A DNA stretch of 42,785 nt from CAZUAQ01 sp964618455 (GTDB taxonomy: Bacteria; Planctomycetota; Phycisphaerae; UBA1845; PWPN01). Under the pieces are notes generated by a model. It was not told the origin of the DNA, did no database searches, and saw nothing but the letters and a program-made list of their open reading frames with translations. The DNA lies in assembly GCA_964618455.1 (NCBI GenBank), contig CAZUAQ010000046.1, positions 1 through 42,785 of the forward strand, read 5' to 3'. Shown here piece after piece: positions 33,801-41,882 of this stretch; the stretch's first letter is position 1, and the number at the start of each line of letters is the position of its first letter. A program made the translations under genes and the position numbers.

Positions 33801-34270
33801 GCCCCGGAACTTGACGGCGACTCGACTTCGACAACCTTGACCTGGCTGAGATCCGGCGCCGACCGTGATTTCGAGAGCCGATCGAGTCCCTGGCGCGCCT
33901 GAGCCTTCTGCTCGGCGGAGGCGAAACCGTTGAAAAGCACTTCCTGGTACAGGATGCGGGCATCTCCCGCGCGTCCATTCGAGGCCGCCGCCTGGGCATC
34001 GGCCAGATCGCGATCCGCCTTCGTTGCCATGTTCAGCGCCTGGGTGATCTCGTCCATGAGTTCATCCCGCGTCTGCTGCTTCGCGCTGTCGAGCTGGCGG
34101 CGGTCCACTTCAAGGAGCAGGTCACGCGCGTCGTCGTAGCGACCTTGCGAGAACGCGCTCCGCGCCTTGTCGAGTTGCTCGGAAGCGTCGGCGGCCCAAG
34201 CGGGGCACACCGTGATGCCAATCAACATCAGGGCGAGAACGATCCTCTGTGGGGAGAGCATGTGCAACAC
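30881..34270 (-). CDS. pilQ: very large type IV pilus/type II secretion secretin
   Basis: A 1129-residue secretin, larger than usual PilQ or GspD. GTG 34270 is chosen because AAGGAGG lies exactly 7 bases upstream; ATG 34261 is next. A Sec signal ends near CPAWAAD. Residues to about 330 hold TPR-like repeats split by a Ser-rich linker; 360-450 are charged coiled coil (ARERSERYRRERDERIAQ). A secretin/TonB short N domain follows (DVSIDVNWQELELFGI). At about 627-693 lies a pure Gly/Phe/Leu segment made of 13-residue repeats. The secretin domain ends the protein, with VPDGGTILLGGL and LVLVKPVIM. It should form the outer-membrane ring of the pilus. Confidence 0.9.
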   Translation of the reverse strand: MLHMLSPQRIVLALMLIGITVCPAWAADASEQLDKARSAFSQGRYDDARDLLLEVDRRQLDSAKQQTRDELMDEITQALNMATKADRDLADAQAAASNGRAGDARILYQEVLFNGFASAEQKAQARQGLDRLSKSRSAPDLSQVKVVEVESPSSSGASSSGAVTTSSSFSSSQGSPAARPVSQATAFIQPISSSSISSTSSSASFSTSSVQSQRTNSLIKAGDQAIKAGRFDEAERIFQKVLSTSPNHPEALNGLDIVRRQRAVEGRASNALTRFEETEDVEWQRTVRMYRQSEAEIRMLIRENKYEAAQDKLVTTRQMLKASRRDAPTEQYTALVHQVDELEGFIEDRKELFLTEQARQARIDAMKKARERSERYRRERDERIAQKFDQAMQLRKEQEFSKAADVLKQILAIDPQNQRARDVLKTLEDAHLIMEQLQTKQDRVEAQQNALQTAELALAPAVTGRGDKMVAYPDEEKWRAISAREPFTSSISGESESDRETAEKIDAIVPSVTFPDGTRFEDAIEFLRSRGDVSIDVNWQELELFGITPDTEILAMELTDVKWERALKLLLSNVSTFEANVGFDIFDGVIRVSTEEDLQNEVVTRVYDIRDLLVDIPEFGGGGDDQDLFGGGLGGGLGGGGFGGGGLGGFGGGGLGGFGGGGFGGGGLGGFGGGGFGGGGLGGFGGGGFGGGGGGTDSDSDEDEDRQELIDSLIELIEKLVQPGSWEADTGGEDSIGSVDIWADEMLIVRHTPRAQREVAELLEQLREQSKALQVAVEARFIQMQSNFLEEIGVDLDVILNSGNAGYDQVIDPNSGQVLLQPRRFSQLGVAPQSGGALGSTVDPRQAYGNVAFVPEGRPQNWFDRRTTPLPLVNNTLGLAQPQATLVPGSLGSGAIASPAFQMFGSFLDNIQVDFLLRATQMDRRNTSVQAPRVMIYNGRWARIRVQTTVAYVSSPGFSPVAGAGVISTGTGVTGIAGSGQAPNISQSPRGQSLRMKPYISSDRKYVTLLLTPTITDVRLRQIPSGQGALASFFEVPENDITQIQTTVSVPDGGTILLGGLKLAAENEVEAGVPILSKIPGISRAFTNQARVKDEFILLVLVKPVIMIQDEMEKEAYANLATEESSIGF
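32190..32390 (-). repeat. 39-base tandem repeat encoding Gly-rich 13-mers in the secretin
   Basis: The coding strand repeats a 39-base unit giving GLGGFGGGGFGGG-type 13-mers, about three near-identical copies flanked by degenerate ones. Several copies match at nearly every base, so the array is young or kept uniform by slippage. Confidence 0.85.
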
Positions 34271-34678
34271 GGTGTGGCCTCCTTCAAATGCCGTGTCGGG
34301 AGTACCGTTCGGCGGGTGCTCTTCGACTGTCGGATAATCAGCCGAGGACATTCCGAGAATGCGCTTCGGGGGCACGACCATCCCGGGAGATCACGGAACT
34401 CGCAGGGGGTCGCTTCCGCTCAGCGTTGGGTATTCACTTCATGCAAGTAGTATCCGGATGCCGATCGGCGTCTTCGTGCGAGGGATTATCTCCTCCCGAT
34501 TCCTCTGCCGATCCCGCGTCCGGACCGTGTGTCGATCCTCCCCAAATCCTTGGGTGGAAGACCGTTAGCGGGAGTGTACCGCAGGTCCGGAGATCACGCC
34601 ACCACCGGAACCCGCGTTTTTTCGATCCGGCCCCCTCCCCGCCAGAAGGGGTGAATCGTGATCACTTGGAGGGCGTCA
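34271..34678 (-). other. 408-base intergenic region upstream of the secretin gene
   Basis: No convincing gene is seen. The secretin frame stays open upstream to 34381, but the strong ribosome site favours the GTG at 34270. A small hairpin (CCCAA-loop-TTGGG, 34541-34554) and a GGGAGGAGAT stretch occur near the middle. The length suggests that the secretin gene has its own promoter, although I cannot name a convincing one. Confidence 0.4.
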
Positions 34679-36706
34679 TCAGGACGCCGGCGCACCACCA
34701 CCGCTGCGAGGCGGGGCCGGTGGACCACCCCGTGGGGGTCGCCGACGCCGATCACCGCGATCCAGACGATCCCTGCCGCCGGGGGCCGGCCCGAATCCCG
34801 GCTGGCCGAAGCCCCCACCCGCCGGCATGCCGCCGAAGCGCGGGGCGTCCACGCCCGCCGGAGGTTCCTTGATCAGCCGTTGCCGATCCTCGCTCGCGAG
34901 GACGCGCTGGATGGCCTCTTCACGTTCCTTCTGATCGTTGAACTGTCGCCGCTCGTACATGTCCTGCTCGGCCAGGCGTTCTTCGACCGTACCGGCCGAG
35001 GAAACGAGGGTCAGGACCGGGGTCTGGGTTTCGCGATAGCTCACCGTCCGGGCGCCTTCCTCGCGGACACTGAACGGCCGTTCGAATTCCAGGTCGGACA
35101 CGATGCCATCGTAGCGGAAGACGTCGCCGCTGCGGTCCAGGGTAATCCGCGAGCCGATGCCGAAGGGACCGGAGGCTCGCTTCCATTCGCCGGTCACCCA
35201 GCGGAACATTTCGACGGTGGCGGTCCGCTGCCCCGCATCGGCACTTCGGAAGAACATCTGCGTGGCCGGCTGGACCTGGATGTCCGACGACCAGGCCGAC
35301 CATTCCCCCCTCACCAGGATCTTGCCGCCGTCTTCTGCGTTCTTCATGTCGATTGGCGCGCCGGCGTAGCTGTTGAGAAGCACCGGGCGGACGCGGTAGC
35401 GGTACGTCTTGCCCGGCTCCACTGTGATGTCATTGATCCAGACCGGATCGACGTCCTCGCCGTGATAGATCTCCGCCTCGGCGGCAGCGCGCTCCTGCTG
35501 CTGTTGCAGTCTTTTAAACTGGCGTTCGGCCTTCGGGCCGATCTCGTTCATGAGGTCTTCGGCTTGTATCGCCATTCGCACCGAGTCCCGGTTGCTGGCG
35601 AGCCCCTCAAGAATCTTGTATGCCTCGAGAAACTCTTCATCGCCGATGAGTTCCTGCGCCTCCTTGTATCTTTCGCGATCGGCGGGCATGCCTGACAGCG
35701 CGGGCCCCTTTCTCCCGTTAATGGCTTCCTCCGTCAGGTTGTACATCTGAACGCCGTAGGTTTCCCAGACGAGGTCCTCGGAATCGGTCAGCGCTTCGGG
35801 CGGTTGCCAACGCCACGCCTGCTGCTCACCGAGAAACGCCTGGAAATCGGGACGCAACACCGCCTGCTGGCCTTCGCGCCCTTCGAGCATCCCCCGAAGA
35901 TTGCGAATGTGGTTCATGTCTTCCTCGGCCAGCGTCGGCGCCCCGCTCTCTTCGATGACGGGAGCTTCGGCACGCATCCCGACAATCGGCTCCGGGTGAT
36001 ACGGCCGGATGCGTTGCGGCTCGCTCCATCCTCCCTCGGGGAGAAGTTCCTGGCGCTGGACTTCGACGTCCGCCACGACCACCTTCTGGCTGTTGACGGA
36101 GTACTTGGCTTTTTCGAACGCCTCCCGCTGCGCTTCGCGGTTGAGAAAGGTCCAGAGGGTGACCCAGCGGAATTCCTTCGCACTCGAGAATCCGAGACCG
36201 GTGTCCCGCGAGCGATCCTGCGTGTTGACGTTGCCGCTGACCGGGACCGGTTCAGGGGCGGGGAAGTCCGCCATCGCCTTGCCCTGCGTGGGGATCGGTG
36301 TCCGCATCGGCAGAATCCGGGCCAGTGTCAGGTTACGCCCGGTGATCGACCCGGACACTTCCGGCACGGGCAACGCGGGAGGCACGAACGCAACTTCGTA
36401 CGCCGTCTTCAGCTTGGTATCCGTGGTGCTCGGTCGAAGCTCGGCTTCGGGATTCGTCGGGATGGGAGGCTCCGCGTCAGGATCATCGACGGGTTGCTTC
36501 CGCCGGATTTCCTCCAGCTTGCGCTGCGCGTCCGCCCGGATCTGGTCGTACAGATCGGACGGCCCGAGAGCCGCACTCCCGTAGTCGACCGTGTTCGGTT
36601 CCATGATGACGTAGGAGACGACGACCGCGAGAAAGATCGCCCCGGCAATCCCGAGGATCCCTTTCTCCAGGTGACGCTCCACCGTGGAAACATGTTGCTT
36701 GGCCAT
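34679..36706 (-). CDS. unknown membrane-anchored protein in the PilP position
   Basis: A 675-residue protein. ATG 36706 is favoured by GGAG 8 bases upstream; GTG 36715 is in frame. The amino terminus is cytoplasmic and basic, with one transmembrane segment at about 16-35, and the rest should be periplasmic. Residues to about 200 are Pro-rich and low complexity. A region near 430-470 (VEPGKTYRYRVRPVLLNSYAG) has a fibronectin-III-like strand pattern. A helical charged part follows (AEQDMYERRQFNDQKEREE), and the last 60 residues are Pro/Gly/Arg-rich. I recognise no family. Its place between a PilO-like gene and the secretin gene is where pilP sits elsewhere, so it may link the inner-membrane platform to the secretin. 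Confidence 0.75.
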   Translation of the reverse strand: MAKQHVSTVERHLEKGILGIAGAIFLAVVVSYVIMEPNTVDYGSAALGPSDLYDQIRADAQRKLEEIRRKQPVDDPDAEPPIPTNPEAELRPSTTDTKLKTAYEVAFVPPALPVPEVSGSITGRNLTLARILPMRTPIPTQGKAMADFPAPEPVPVSGNVNTQDRSRDTGLGFSSAKEFRWVTLWTFLNREAQREAFEKAKYSVNSQKVVVADVEVQRQELLPEGGWSEPQRIRPYHPEPIVGMRAEAPVIEESGAPTLAEEDMNHIRNLRGMLEGREGQQAVLRPDFQAFLGEQQAWRWQPPEALTDSEDLVWETYGVQMYNLTEEAINGRKGPALSGMPADRERYKEAQELIGDEEFLEAYKILEGLASNRDSVRMAIQAEDLMNEIGPKAERQFKRLQQQQERAAAEAEIYHGEDVDPVWINDITVEPGKTYRYRVRPVLLNSYAGAPIDMKNAEDGGKILVRGEWSAWSSDIQVQPATQMFFRSADAGQRTATVEMFRWVTGEWKRASGPFGIGSRITLDRSGDVFRYDGIVSDLEFERPFSVREEGARTVSYRETQTPVLTLVSSAGTVEERLAEQDMYERRQFNDQKEREEAIQRVLASEDRQRLIKEPPAGVDAPRFGGMPAGGGFGQPGFGPAPGGRDRLDRGDRRRRPPRGGPPAPPRSGGGAPAS

Positions 36707-36791
36707 GCGCTCCACTCCGTGAGTGCGAGTGACGTTTCGCTACCAGTGACGTTTCCGGCCTGTCCGGCCGGACGCTCCGTTCCCCTCGGGG

Positions 36792-38159
36792 TCAGGAGGC
36801 GATATTGCCGCCACTCGGGGGCGGCGGCGGGGGCTGTCGGAACCGGTTGGGATTCTGGCGCGAACCACCGCCCTGCGATCCCTTCCGTTCCTTGCGCAGA
36901 TCATAAATCGTGCCGCTCTCGATCATTTCCTTGACGGGTTCGGGAATCAGATCTTCGTACTTGTCGCGCAGCAACGCGCCTTCCATCTTCAAGGTGAGCT
37001 GGATGGCGGGCTGACTGCCGTAGATGTAACCGGTCAGGTCGGCGTTGGCCTCGACTTCCCGGTAGTTGGCCAGCAGAACGGTGTAGAAGCCCGCTGCGGA
37101 GAGTTCATCGATCACGGCGGGAAGCATGCTGGCATCGATCACCAGTTCCATCTCGAAATGGAGCACATCCACCGCCGGCGTCGTGCCGCGCCCGGTGAAG
37201 GAGCCCTGCCCTTCGCCCATGCTGCCGCGACCGCCGGCGGGACTCCCTTCCGAGCCCTGGGCGTATCCGTTGATCACAATCGAGCGCAGGTGCTTGATCG
37301 GCATGTTGCCCACCCAGGGGTCCTGGCCCGCCTGCTGAAGCTGCTGGGCCTTCTGTTCATTCAGACGGGCGATGGCGTTGATCATGTCTTCCTGAATCCA
37401 GAGCGACATCTGGGCAACCCAGAGATCGGTGATGTTCGGCATGGAGGATTCCGTCACCGCCGGCTGAGGATCGAAGCTTTCGGAATTCGCGTAGCAGCGG
37501 ATCGAGCGAGCTCGTTCGACACTGGCGCGGGCGGAGGCATTCTCCTGGACCCGTTCCTCCGGGGTAAGGTCCTCTTTGTTGGACGAATTGTTCAGCAGTT
37601 GGGAGGGATTGTTCCCGAAGCCCTGGAAGATCGTGGGGCCGCCTCCGGGACCGCTCGAACCGGATTCGGATTTGGACTCGGTCTTCTCGCCGAACTCCAA
37701 CTGAAGCTTGAGCAGTTCCTTGGCCGCCTCCATCTCCCGGGCCTTCTTTTCGATCTCCTCCGCCGTCGGCTGGTCGCCCGCTTGAAGCCTGTCCAGCAAG
37801 ACCCGGTTGTACATGTTGTTCAGTTCAGTCTTGAAATCGAGCAACGAGCTGGTATCCCGATTGGTGGGGAAGACATCGTCCAGCAGCGGCTCGTGAGAGC
37901 CGATGTTCTCCACCTGCTCGCGCATCCTGCTGACGATCTCACGGGTCTCGTTGAGTTCCAGCTTCGCGTTCTGAATGATGTCGGGGTTGACCGCCGACAA
38001 CGTATTCAACTGGGAGATCGACCCGACATCCTCCTGGAGCTTGGCGGAGACGCTCTTGTCCATGTACCCCGCCACGAGCATGACGATGCCCAGCACGGCC
38101 AGCGCCCCGCTGATGACGATGTGGAGGTGAGACTTCACCCATGCGATTGCCGCTTTCAT
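36792..38159 (-). CDS. PilO-like inner-membrane assembly protein
   Basis: A 455-residue protein. ATG 38159 has GGAGG 7 bases upstream. One transmembrane segment lies at 11-33, then a helical coiled-coil region to about 160 (LNETREIVSRMREQVENIG), a flexible Gly/Ser/Asn-rich stretch, and an alpha/beta carboxy-terminal domain with FEMELVIDASMLPAVIDELSAAGFYTVLL, a ferredoxin-like pattern as in PilO. The end is Pro-rich (QPPPPPPSGG). Topology and gene order (after PilM-PilN, before the secretin) support a PilO-like role; sequence identity alone would not. It is about twice the length of typical PilO. Confidence 0.68.
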   Translation of the reverse strand: MKAAIAWVKSHLHIVISGALAVLGIVMLVAGYMDKSVSAKLQEDVGSISQLNTLSAVNPDIIQNAKLELNETREIVSRMREQVENIGSHEPLLDDVFPTNRDTSSLLDFKTELNNMYNRVLLDRLQAGDQPTAEEIEKKAREMEAAKELLKLQLEFGEKTESKSESGSSGPGGGPTIFQGFGNNPSQLLNNSSNKEDLTPEERVQENASARASVERARSIRCYANSESFDPQPAVTESSMPNITDLWVAQMSLWIQEDMINAIARLNEQKAQQLQQAGQDPWVGNMPIKHLRSIVINGYAQGSEGSPAGGRGSMGEGQGSFTGRGTTPAVDVLHFEMELVIDASMLPAVIDELSAAGFYTVLLANYREVEANADLTGYIYGSQPAIQLTLKMEGALLRDKYEDLIPEPVKEMIESGTIYDLRKERKGSQGGGSRQNPNRFRQPPPPPPSGGNIAS

Positions 38160-38222
38160 GGTCGGTCCTCCCATGGACGGGCAGCTCGCCCGCCGGATGG
38201 TCCTTCACGAGTCGAATCCGCC

Positions 38223-40301
38223 TCAGAAGCCGTCGTCAAATCCAGGCACGTTATTGGCGGGGGCATTTCCGCCGCCGGCCGGTGCGGGCGCTTCGCCCGG
38301 TTCACCCAGCACGACGGGGAAGATCACTTCGAACTTCCAATCGTCGCCCGTCGGCTCCTGGGTCACCGGGTCGATCAAACCGCTGTTCGTTGACCCGATG
38401 GTCGTGGTCCTGGCGCCCGACACGTTCTTCAACTGCTTGCAGCCGATGCCGAAGAAGTCCGCCTCGGGAATGTACATGCCCTCGATAGCTTCGCCGGCTT
38501 CTTCCAGGCGCTCCAGAAACTGTTTCTCCACGAAGGTGTATCCCCCCTTGTTGGGGGTGATACCCGTGATCGTGATGATGAAGCCCTTCTGCTCCGGGCC
38601 TGTCGGCGGCGGAGTGTAGCCCGCGCGGCCGCCGCCGGAATCCGACGGCGTGTTCGTCCCGGTCATGCTCTTGAATTCCTGCATCACATCCGGAGAGTAC
38701 GTCGCCTGCATGCTCTCGATGAAGATGACCTCGCGCTCTCGGCGGGCGTACGTGTCCGGGTCGGATTCGACCAGTGCCTTCAGCGCGTCGGCCCCCTGCC
38801 AGATCGCCTGGTTCAGCGCGCTGTCCGGTACCGGCAGTGAGCCGTGAATCATTTGCAGGATCCGCGGCCACACGACCTTCTCTTTCTGCAGCCCGGAGAT
38901 GTCCTTGACCGCCTCGATTTCCTGGTCGTTCGTGGACTCGATCGTCGACAGCACGCTCTTGAAGTGACTGCCCAGGGAGATCACGTTCTTGGCAAACACC
39001 AGGGGCGAGTCACCCGGCGGGTTACCCTGCAGGTGAGATTTCGCCGTATTGTCCACCTGCGGGTTCTCGGGATCGTCTCCGGTGGAGTAGTTCACGGGTC
39101 GAGCGTCGGTAGCGGCATTGGCGATCGTGCCCATGTCCATCCGGTTCGACACCCAGATCGCCCCCGCCGCCAGCAGCAGGCTCGCCGCCGCGCCGTAGAA
39201 GAACGGCACCTTCTTGCGCCACACGACCGTCTTGGCGATCTCCGGCGGAAGCAGGTTGCTCGTGATCGTGCCCTTGTTGAGCCCCTGCAACGCCAGCCCG
39301 TACGCCACGCCGTAGCTCAGCAGCCGGTCGAGCAGTTCCGGCGCCCGGGGCGCGTCCCCGGCGGCGAGCTTCTGATAGGCGTTGGGCCGCACGATCTCCA
39401 TGTTCAGATTCTGCTGGACGAACTTCACCATGCCGGGCAGCTTGAAGGCGTTGCCCATGGCCACCAGTTTTTTCAACTTGATGCCGCGGCGTGACGACGT
39501 GTAGAAGCCCAGCGAGCGCTGCACCTCCGCCACGAGGTCCGCGAAGACCGGCCGCATCGCCTGGAAGATCTGCCGCGCGTACTTGTGGCTGCCGGCGTTC
39601 CGCTTGAGATTCTCCGCCTTGCGGAAGCTCAGCTTGAACGTCTTCATCAGGGTCTCGGTGAAGTTGTTGCCGCCGAGAGGAATGTTCCGCGTCCAGAGGC
39701 TGTCCTTGTTCGCCACCACCAGGTCGGTGTTCTGCGCGCCGATGTCGACGATCACCATCGGCTCGTCTTCGGGAATGATCCCATCGAACTTCAGCGCGTT
39801 GTAGAGTGCCAGCGGGTTCGACTGCACCACCAGCGGTTCGAGATTCAGATCCGACACGTAGAAGAGCTGATCGCGCAGCAGTTCACGCCGCATGGCGAAG
39901 ATGCCCACTTCCATCTCCGCCGCGTCTTCGTCCTCGAAGACCTGGTAATCCCAGATCACCTCGTCCATGTCGAAGGGGATCTGCTGTTGCGCCTCGTACT
40001 TGACGATCTCGGGAATCTTCTTCTTGTCCACCGGCGGCAGCTTGCTGAACCGCGACAGGGTGTGCTGGCCGGGCACGCCGACGACGAGGTCGTCCTTGTT
40101 CAGGTCGTGCTTGTCGGTGAACTCCCGCATGGCCGACTCGATCATGCCTTTGCGGTCCACCTCCGGCTGGGACAGAATCCGCTCGTGCTCGATGTACAGA
40201 TGGTCGACGACCTCGATCTCGTCGCCGTCGGCGCGAAGGCAGAGCGCTTTGAGGGCGCACTGGCCCAGGTCGATGCCCCAGACTTTCTTACCCGCAGCCA
40301 T
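38223..40301 (-). CDS. pilM: PilM-PilN fusion protein
   Basis: A 692-residue protein joining two pilus assembly proteins. Residues 1 to about 340 are PilM, an actin/FtsA-like ATPase: phosphate-1 IDLGQCALKAL, the PilM segment YEAQQQIPFDMDEVIWDYQV, phosphate-2 VIVDIGAQNTDLVV at 183-196, and the adenosine part AMGNAFKLPGM. Immediately after comes the PilN start motif SNLLPPEI (348-355) and a transmembrane segment at about 366-386, then a long periplasmic region to the end. PilM normally binds the cytoplasmic INLLP peptide of PilN; here the two are covalently linked. ATG 40301 follows AAGGAG at 8 bases. It heads the pilus operon. Confidence 0.9.
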   Translation of the reverse strand: MAAGKKVWGIDLGQCALKALCLRADGDEIEVVDHLYIEHERILSQPEVDRKGMIESAMREFTDKHDLNKDDLVVGVPGQHTLSRFSKLPPVDKKKIPEIVKYEAQQQIPFDMDEVIWDYQVFEDEDAAEMEVGIFAMRRELLRDQLFYVSDLNLEPLVVQSNPLALYNALKFDGIIPEDEPMVIVDIGAQNTDLVVANKDSLWTRNIPLGGNNFTETLMKTFKLSFRKAENLKRNAGSHKYARQIFQAMRPVFADLVAEVQRSLGFYTSSRRGIKLKKLVAMGNAFKLPGMVKFVQQNLNMEIVRPNAYQKLAAGDAPRAPELLDRLLSYGVAYGLALQGLNKGTITSNLLPPEIAKTVVWRKKVPFFYGAAASLLLAAGAIWVSNRMDMGTIANAATDARPVNYSTGDDPENPQVDNTAKSHLQGNPPGDSPLVFAKNVISLGSHFKSVLSTIESTNDQEIEAVKDISGLQKEKVVWPRILQMIHGSLPVPDSALNQAIWQGADALKALVESDPDTYARREREVIFIESMQATYSPDVMQEFKSMTGTNTPSDSGGGRAGYTPPPTGPEQKGFIITITGITPNKGGYTFVEKQFLERLEEAGEAIEGMYIPEADFFGIGCKQLKNVSGARTTTIGSTNSGLIDPVTQEPTGDDWKFEVIFPVVLGEPGEAPAPAGGGNAPANNVPGFDDGF

Positions 40302-41154
40302 GGAGTTCTCCTTGTCGGTGTCCGGCAGGACAGGGCATGCGCCCGGTGAGTGGCGGTGCGTCCGCGAGTCGAATCGTCGGCACTGTGTTTGTCGGCACTG
40401 TGTTTGTTGACACTGCGTTCGTCGGCACCGTGTGATTCCAGCTTGGCATTCGTGTCATCCAGCCCGCACGCCCTGGCAGGATCCAGATCCGGTATGCACG
40501 GTCTCTTGCTGATGAGGAACGCCGGGATCCCCGATCCGCCGCAGGCAGATCACGGAGTCGCCGCACGGCTGACAAGGCCCGATCCGACCGAACCCGTCCG
40601 CGCGATCATCGGAGGCCTTCCAACCCTGGCCGGCTCGGCCGCGACCCTCCGACGCCACCTTCAGGCCCCGAGGTCTGGTGCACCGACGTTTCAGCGACCG
40701 ATCCGCCCGAACTGCTCGACAACGTATGTTCCGGCAACGCTTTACGTGTCGGTCGTCGCGTGGACCGGCGTCCTGACCCCTTCGCGCCCGGCGGGTGTGC
40801 GGATCGTGCCGATCCCGCCGCCGGGGGCGTTGCTGAGATCTCCTTTCAAGTATTCCGGCCCCCGCGCCGCATGTCAAGCAACCCGCGTCCGCAAATAACC
40901 CATTTCTCCGCCGCCTCTCCCCCGCCCGTGCAGCGCGACGAAGGCCCCGAGGCCCCAGCCGACCGCCGCCTGCAGGACGCGACCGCGTCCATGGAATGCG
41001 CCTGCCGCGATCGGGGGATGGCATGGGAACTGATCTGACGCCGGGGACTTCCCATCAAGGCCGTCGTCATCGAGTTTGCGTCGGGGATGCCCGGAAGAGG
41101 CGAAGCAGAGCAGGAGTGAGCACTAGAGCGGGCCACACTCTCTTCAAATCGCGA
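40302..41154. other. 853-base region without a convincing gene
   Basis: Open frames exist on both strands but have no sensible ribosome site, no family likeness, and Arg/Pro/Gly-rich composition as expected from GC-rich noncoding DNA. The region must hold the promoter of the pilus operon. It also holds a 15-base tandem repeat (40376-40435). A AAGGAG sequence near 40843 on the minus strand is not followed by a usable start codon. Confidence 0.5.
40376..40435. repeat. 15-base tandem repeat upstream of the pilM-pilN fusion
   Basis: Four consecutive 15-base units: two identical copies of GTCGGCACTGTGTTT, then GTTGACACTGCGTTC and GTCGGCACCGTGTGA. The array lies 75-134 bases upstream of the start at 40301, where an operon promoter or leader is expected. 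Confidence 0.75.
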
Positions 41155-41202
41155 GGAGAGACACTTTTTGGTCTCTCCGAGGTCATAACCCAGCCGAGGG
41201 TT
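41155..41202 (-). terminator. two hairpins after the gene run at 41.2-42.8 kb
   Basis: A perfect 8-bp stem (GGAGAGAC/GTCTCTCC, 41155-41178) with an 8-base loop and a smaller stem AACCC/GGGTT (41187-41202) stand in tandem immediately downstream of the stop at 41207. No clear U-tract follows on the minus strand. They probably mark the transcript end. Confidence 0.4.
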
Positions 41203-41206
41203 GCAA

Positions 41207-41380
41207 TTACCGCCTCTGGAGGTTATTACGCGCGAGGCTTCCGAGGGCATTTTCACTGCCGATGCGCTCGTTGAGCACCTGCGTCTGCTGGGCCAGGTCG
41301 GAGTAATCGAACGCGGTCTTCACCACATCGCCGGAGCCGTCGTTGTAGACTATTGATTCGAGCATGCCTTCGTCCGCCAC
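41207..41380 (-). CDS. small hypothetical protein
   Basis: A 57-residue protein if read from GTG 41380, with GAGG 6 bases upstream; ATG 41392 and ATG 41365 are other in-frame starts. The sequence is amphipathic and acidic (ESIVYNDGSGDVVKTAFDY, then LNERIGSENALGSLARNNL) and looks like a folded helical protein rather than random frame. No family recognised. It is the last member of the run of small genes and is followed by two hairpins. Confidence 0.45.
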   Translation of the reverse strand: MADEGMLESIVYNDGSGDVVKTAFDYSDLAQQTQVLNERIGSENALGSLARNNLQRR

Positions 41381-41430
41381 TCTACACCTCATTCCTCCCC
41401 GAAATCAGTGATGTCCCCCTTTTTCGTCTA

Positions 41431-41877
41431 CTATTCACTCTCACGAAGATTCGCAAGAATGACAACGTTCCCATTCTGCCCCATCTGCACGGACGCCTTC
41501 CCAAGCCGGGCCTCACAAATTTCGGAGATCAGGTCTATCTTGTAGTCGTATGGTATCGATGGGTCGTCGAGCATCTCGCCCCATTGGGCATCACCTTTAT
41601 GGGTAATTCTCCACATTATGTCCGAGTAGAGATACCCCGCAGCCCCTTCGCAAGTGCTCCCGGTCTTGGCGGTGAACGCTTCCCACTCTTGCATTGCCTT
41701 TGGAAGCAACCGCAGCGCTGCCACGTAATCGCCCCTCTCGCAGCAATCCGTCACTTTGCCAGAGAGATTCTCGGCGCTCGTCAACTCGGCGTCGCTTTCC
41801 GTCTGCGTCTTTCCAGAAGAAGCGCAACCGCTTAGCGCCGCAAGACCCACTATCGCCAAGGGAATTGCCCTTCTCAT
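41431..41877 (-). CDS. putative lipoprotein, unknown function
   Basis: A 148-residue protein. ATG 41877 is supported by AGAGG 8 bases upstream and by a textbook lipoprotein signal: MRRAIPLAIVGLAALSGC with LSGC lipobox and Cys18. The mature part is helical, with a Cys pair (TDCCERGDYVAAL) and further Cys residues, and its pattern recalls a single TPR-like hairpin. It starts 5 bases after the stop of the zinc-ribbon membrane protein, so the two are cotranscribed. No family recognised. Confidence 0.78.
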   Translation of the reverse strand: MRRAIPLAIVGLAALSGCASSGKTQTESDAELTSAENLSGKVTDCCERGDYVAALRLLPKAMQEWEAFTAKTGSTCEGAAGYLYSDIMWRITHKGDAQWGEMLDDPSIPYDYKIDLISEICEARLGKASVQMGQNGNVVILANLRESE

Positions 41878-41882
41878 CGTAG

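Noticed and set aside
31772..33814. 680-codon open frame antisense to the secretin, with Thr/Ala/Glu repeats
   Set aside because: The repeats are the reverse reading of the secretin's glycine codons. There is no independent support.
34594..34818. 74-codon frame overlapping the end of the PilP-slot gene
   Set aside because: It lies mostly in another frame of the Gly/Pro-rich tail and has no ribosome site.
40288..41024. minus-strand frames of 95 and 189 codons upstream of the pilM-pilN fusion
   Set aside because: Arg/Pro/Gly-rich composition, no ribosome site and no likeness; one is partly just the 15-base tandem repeat.
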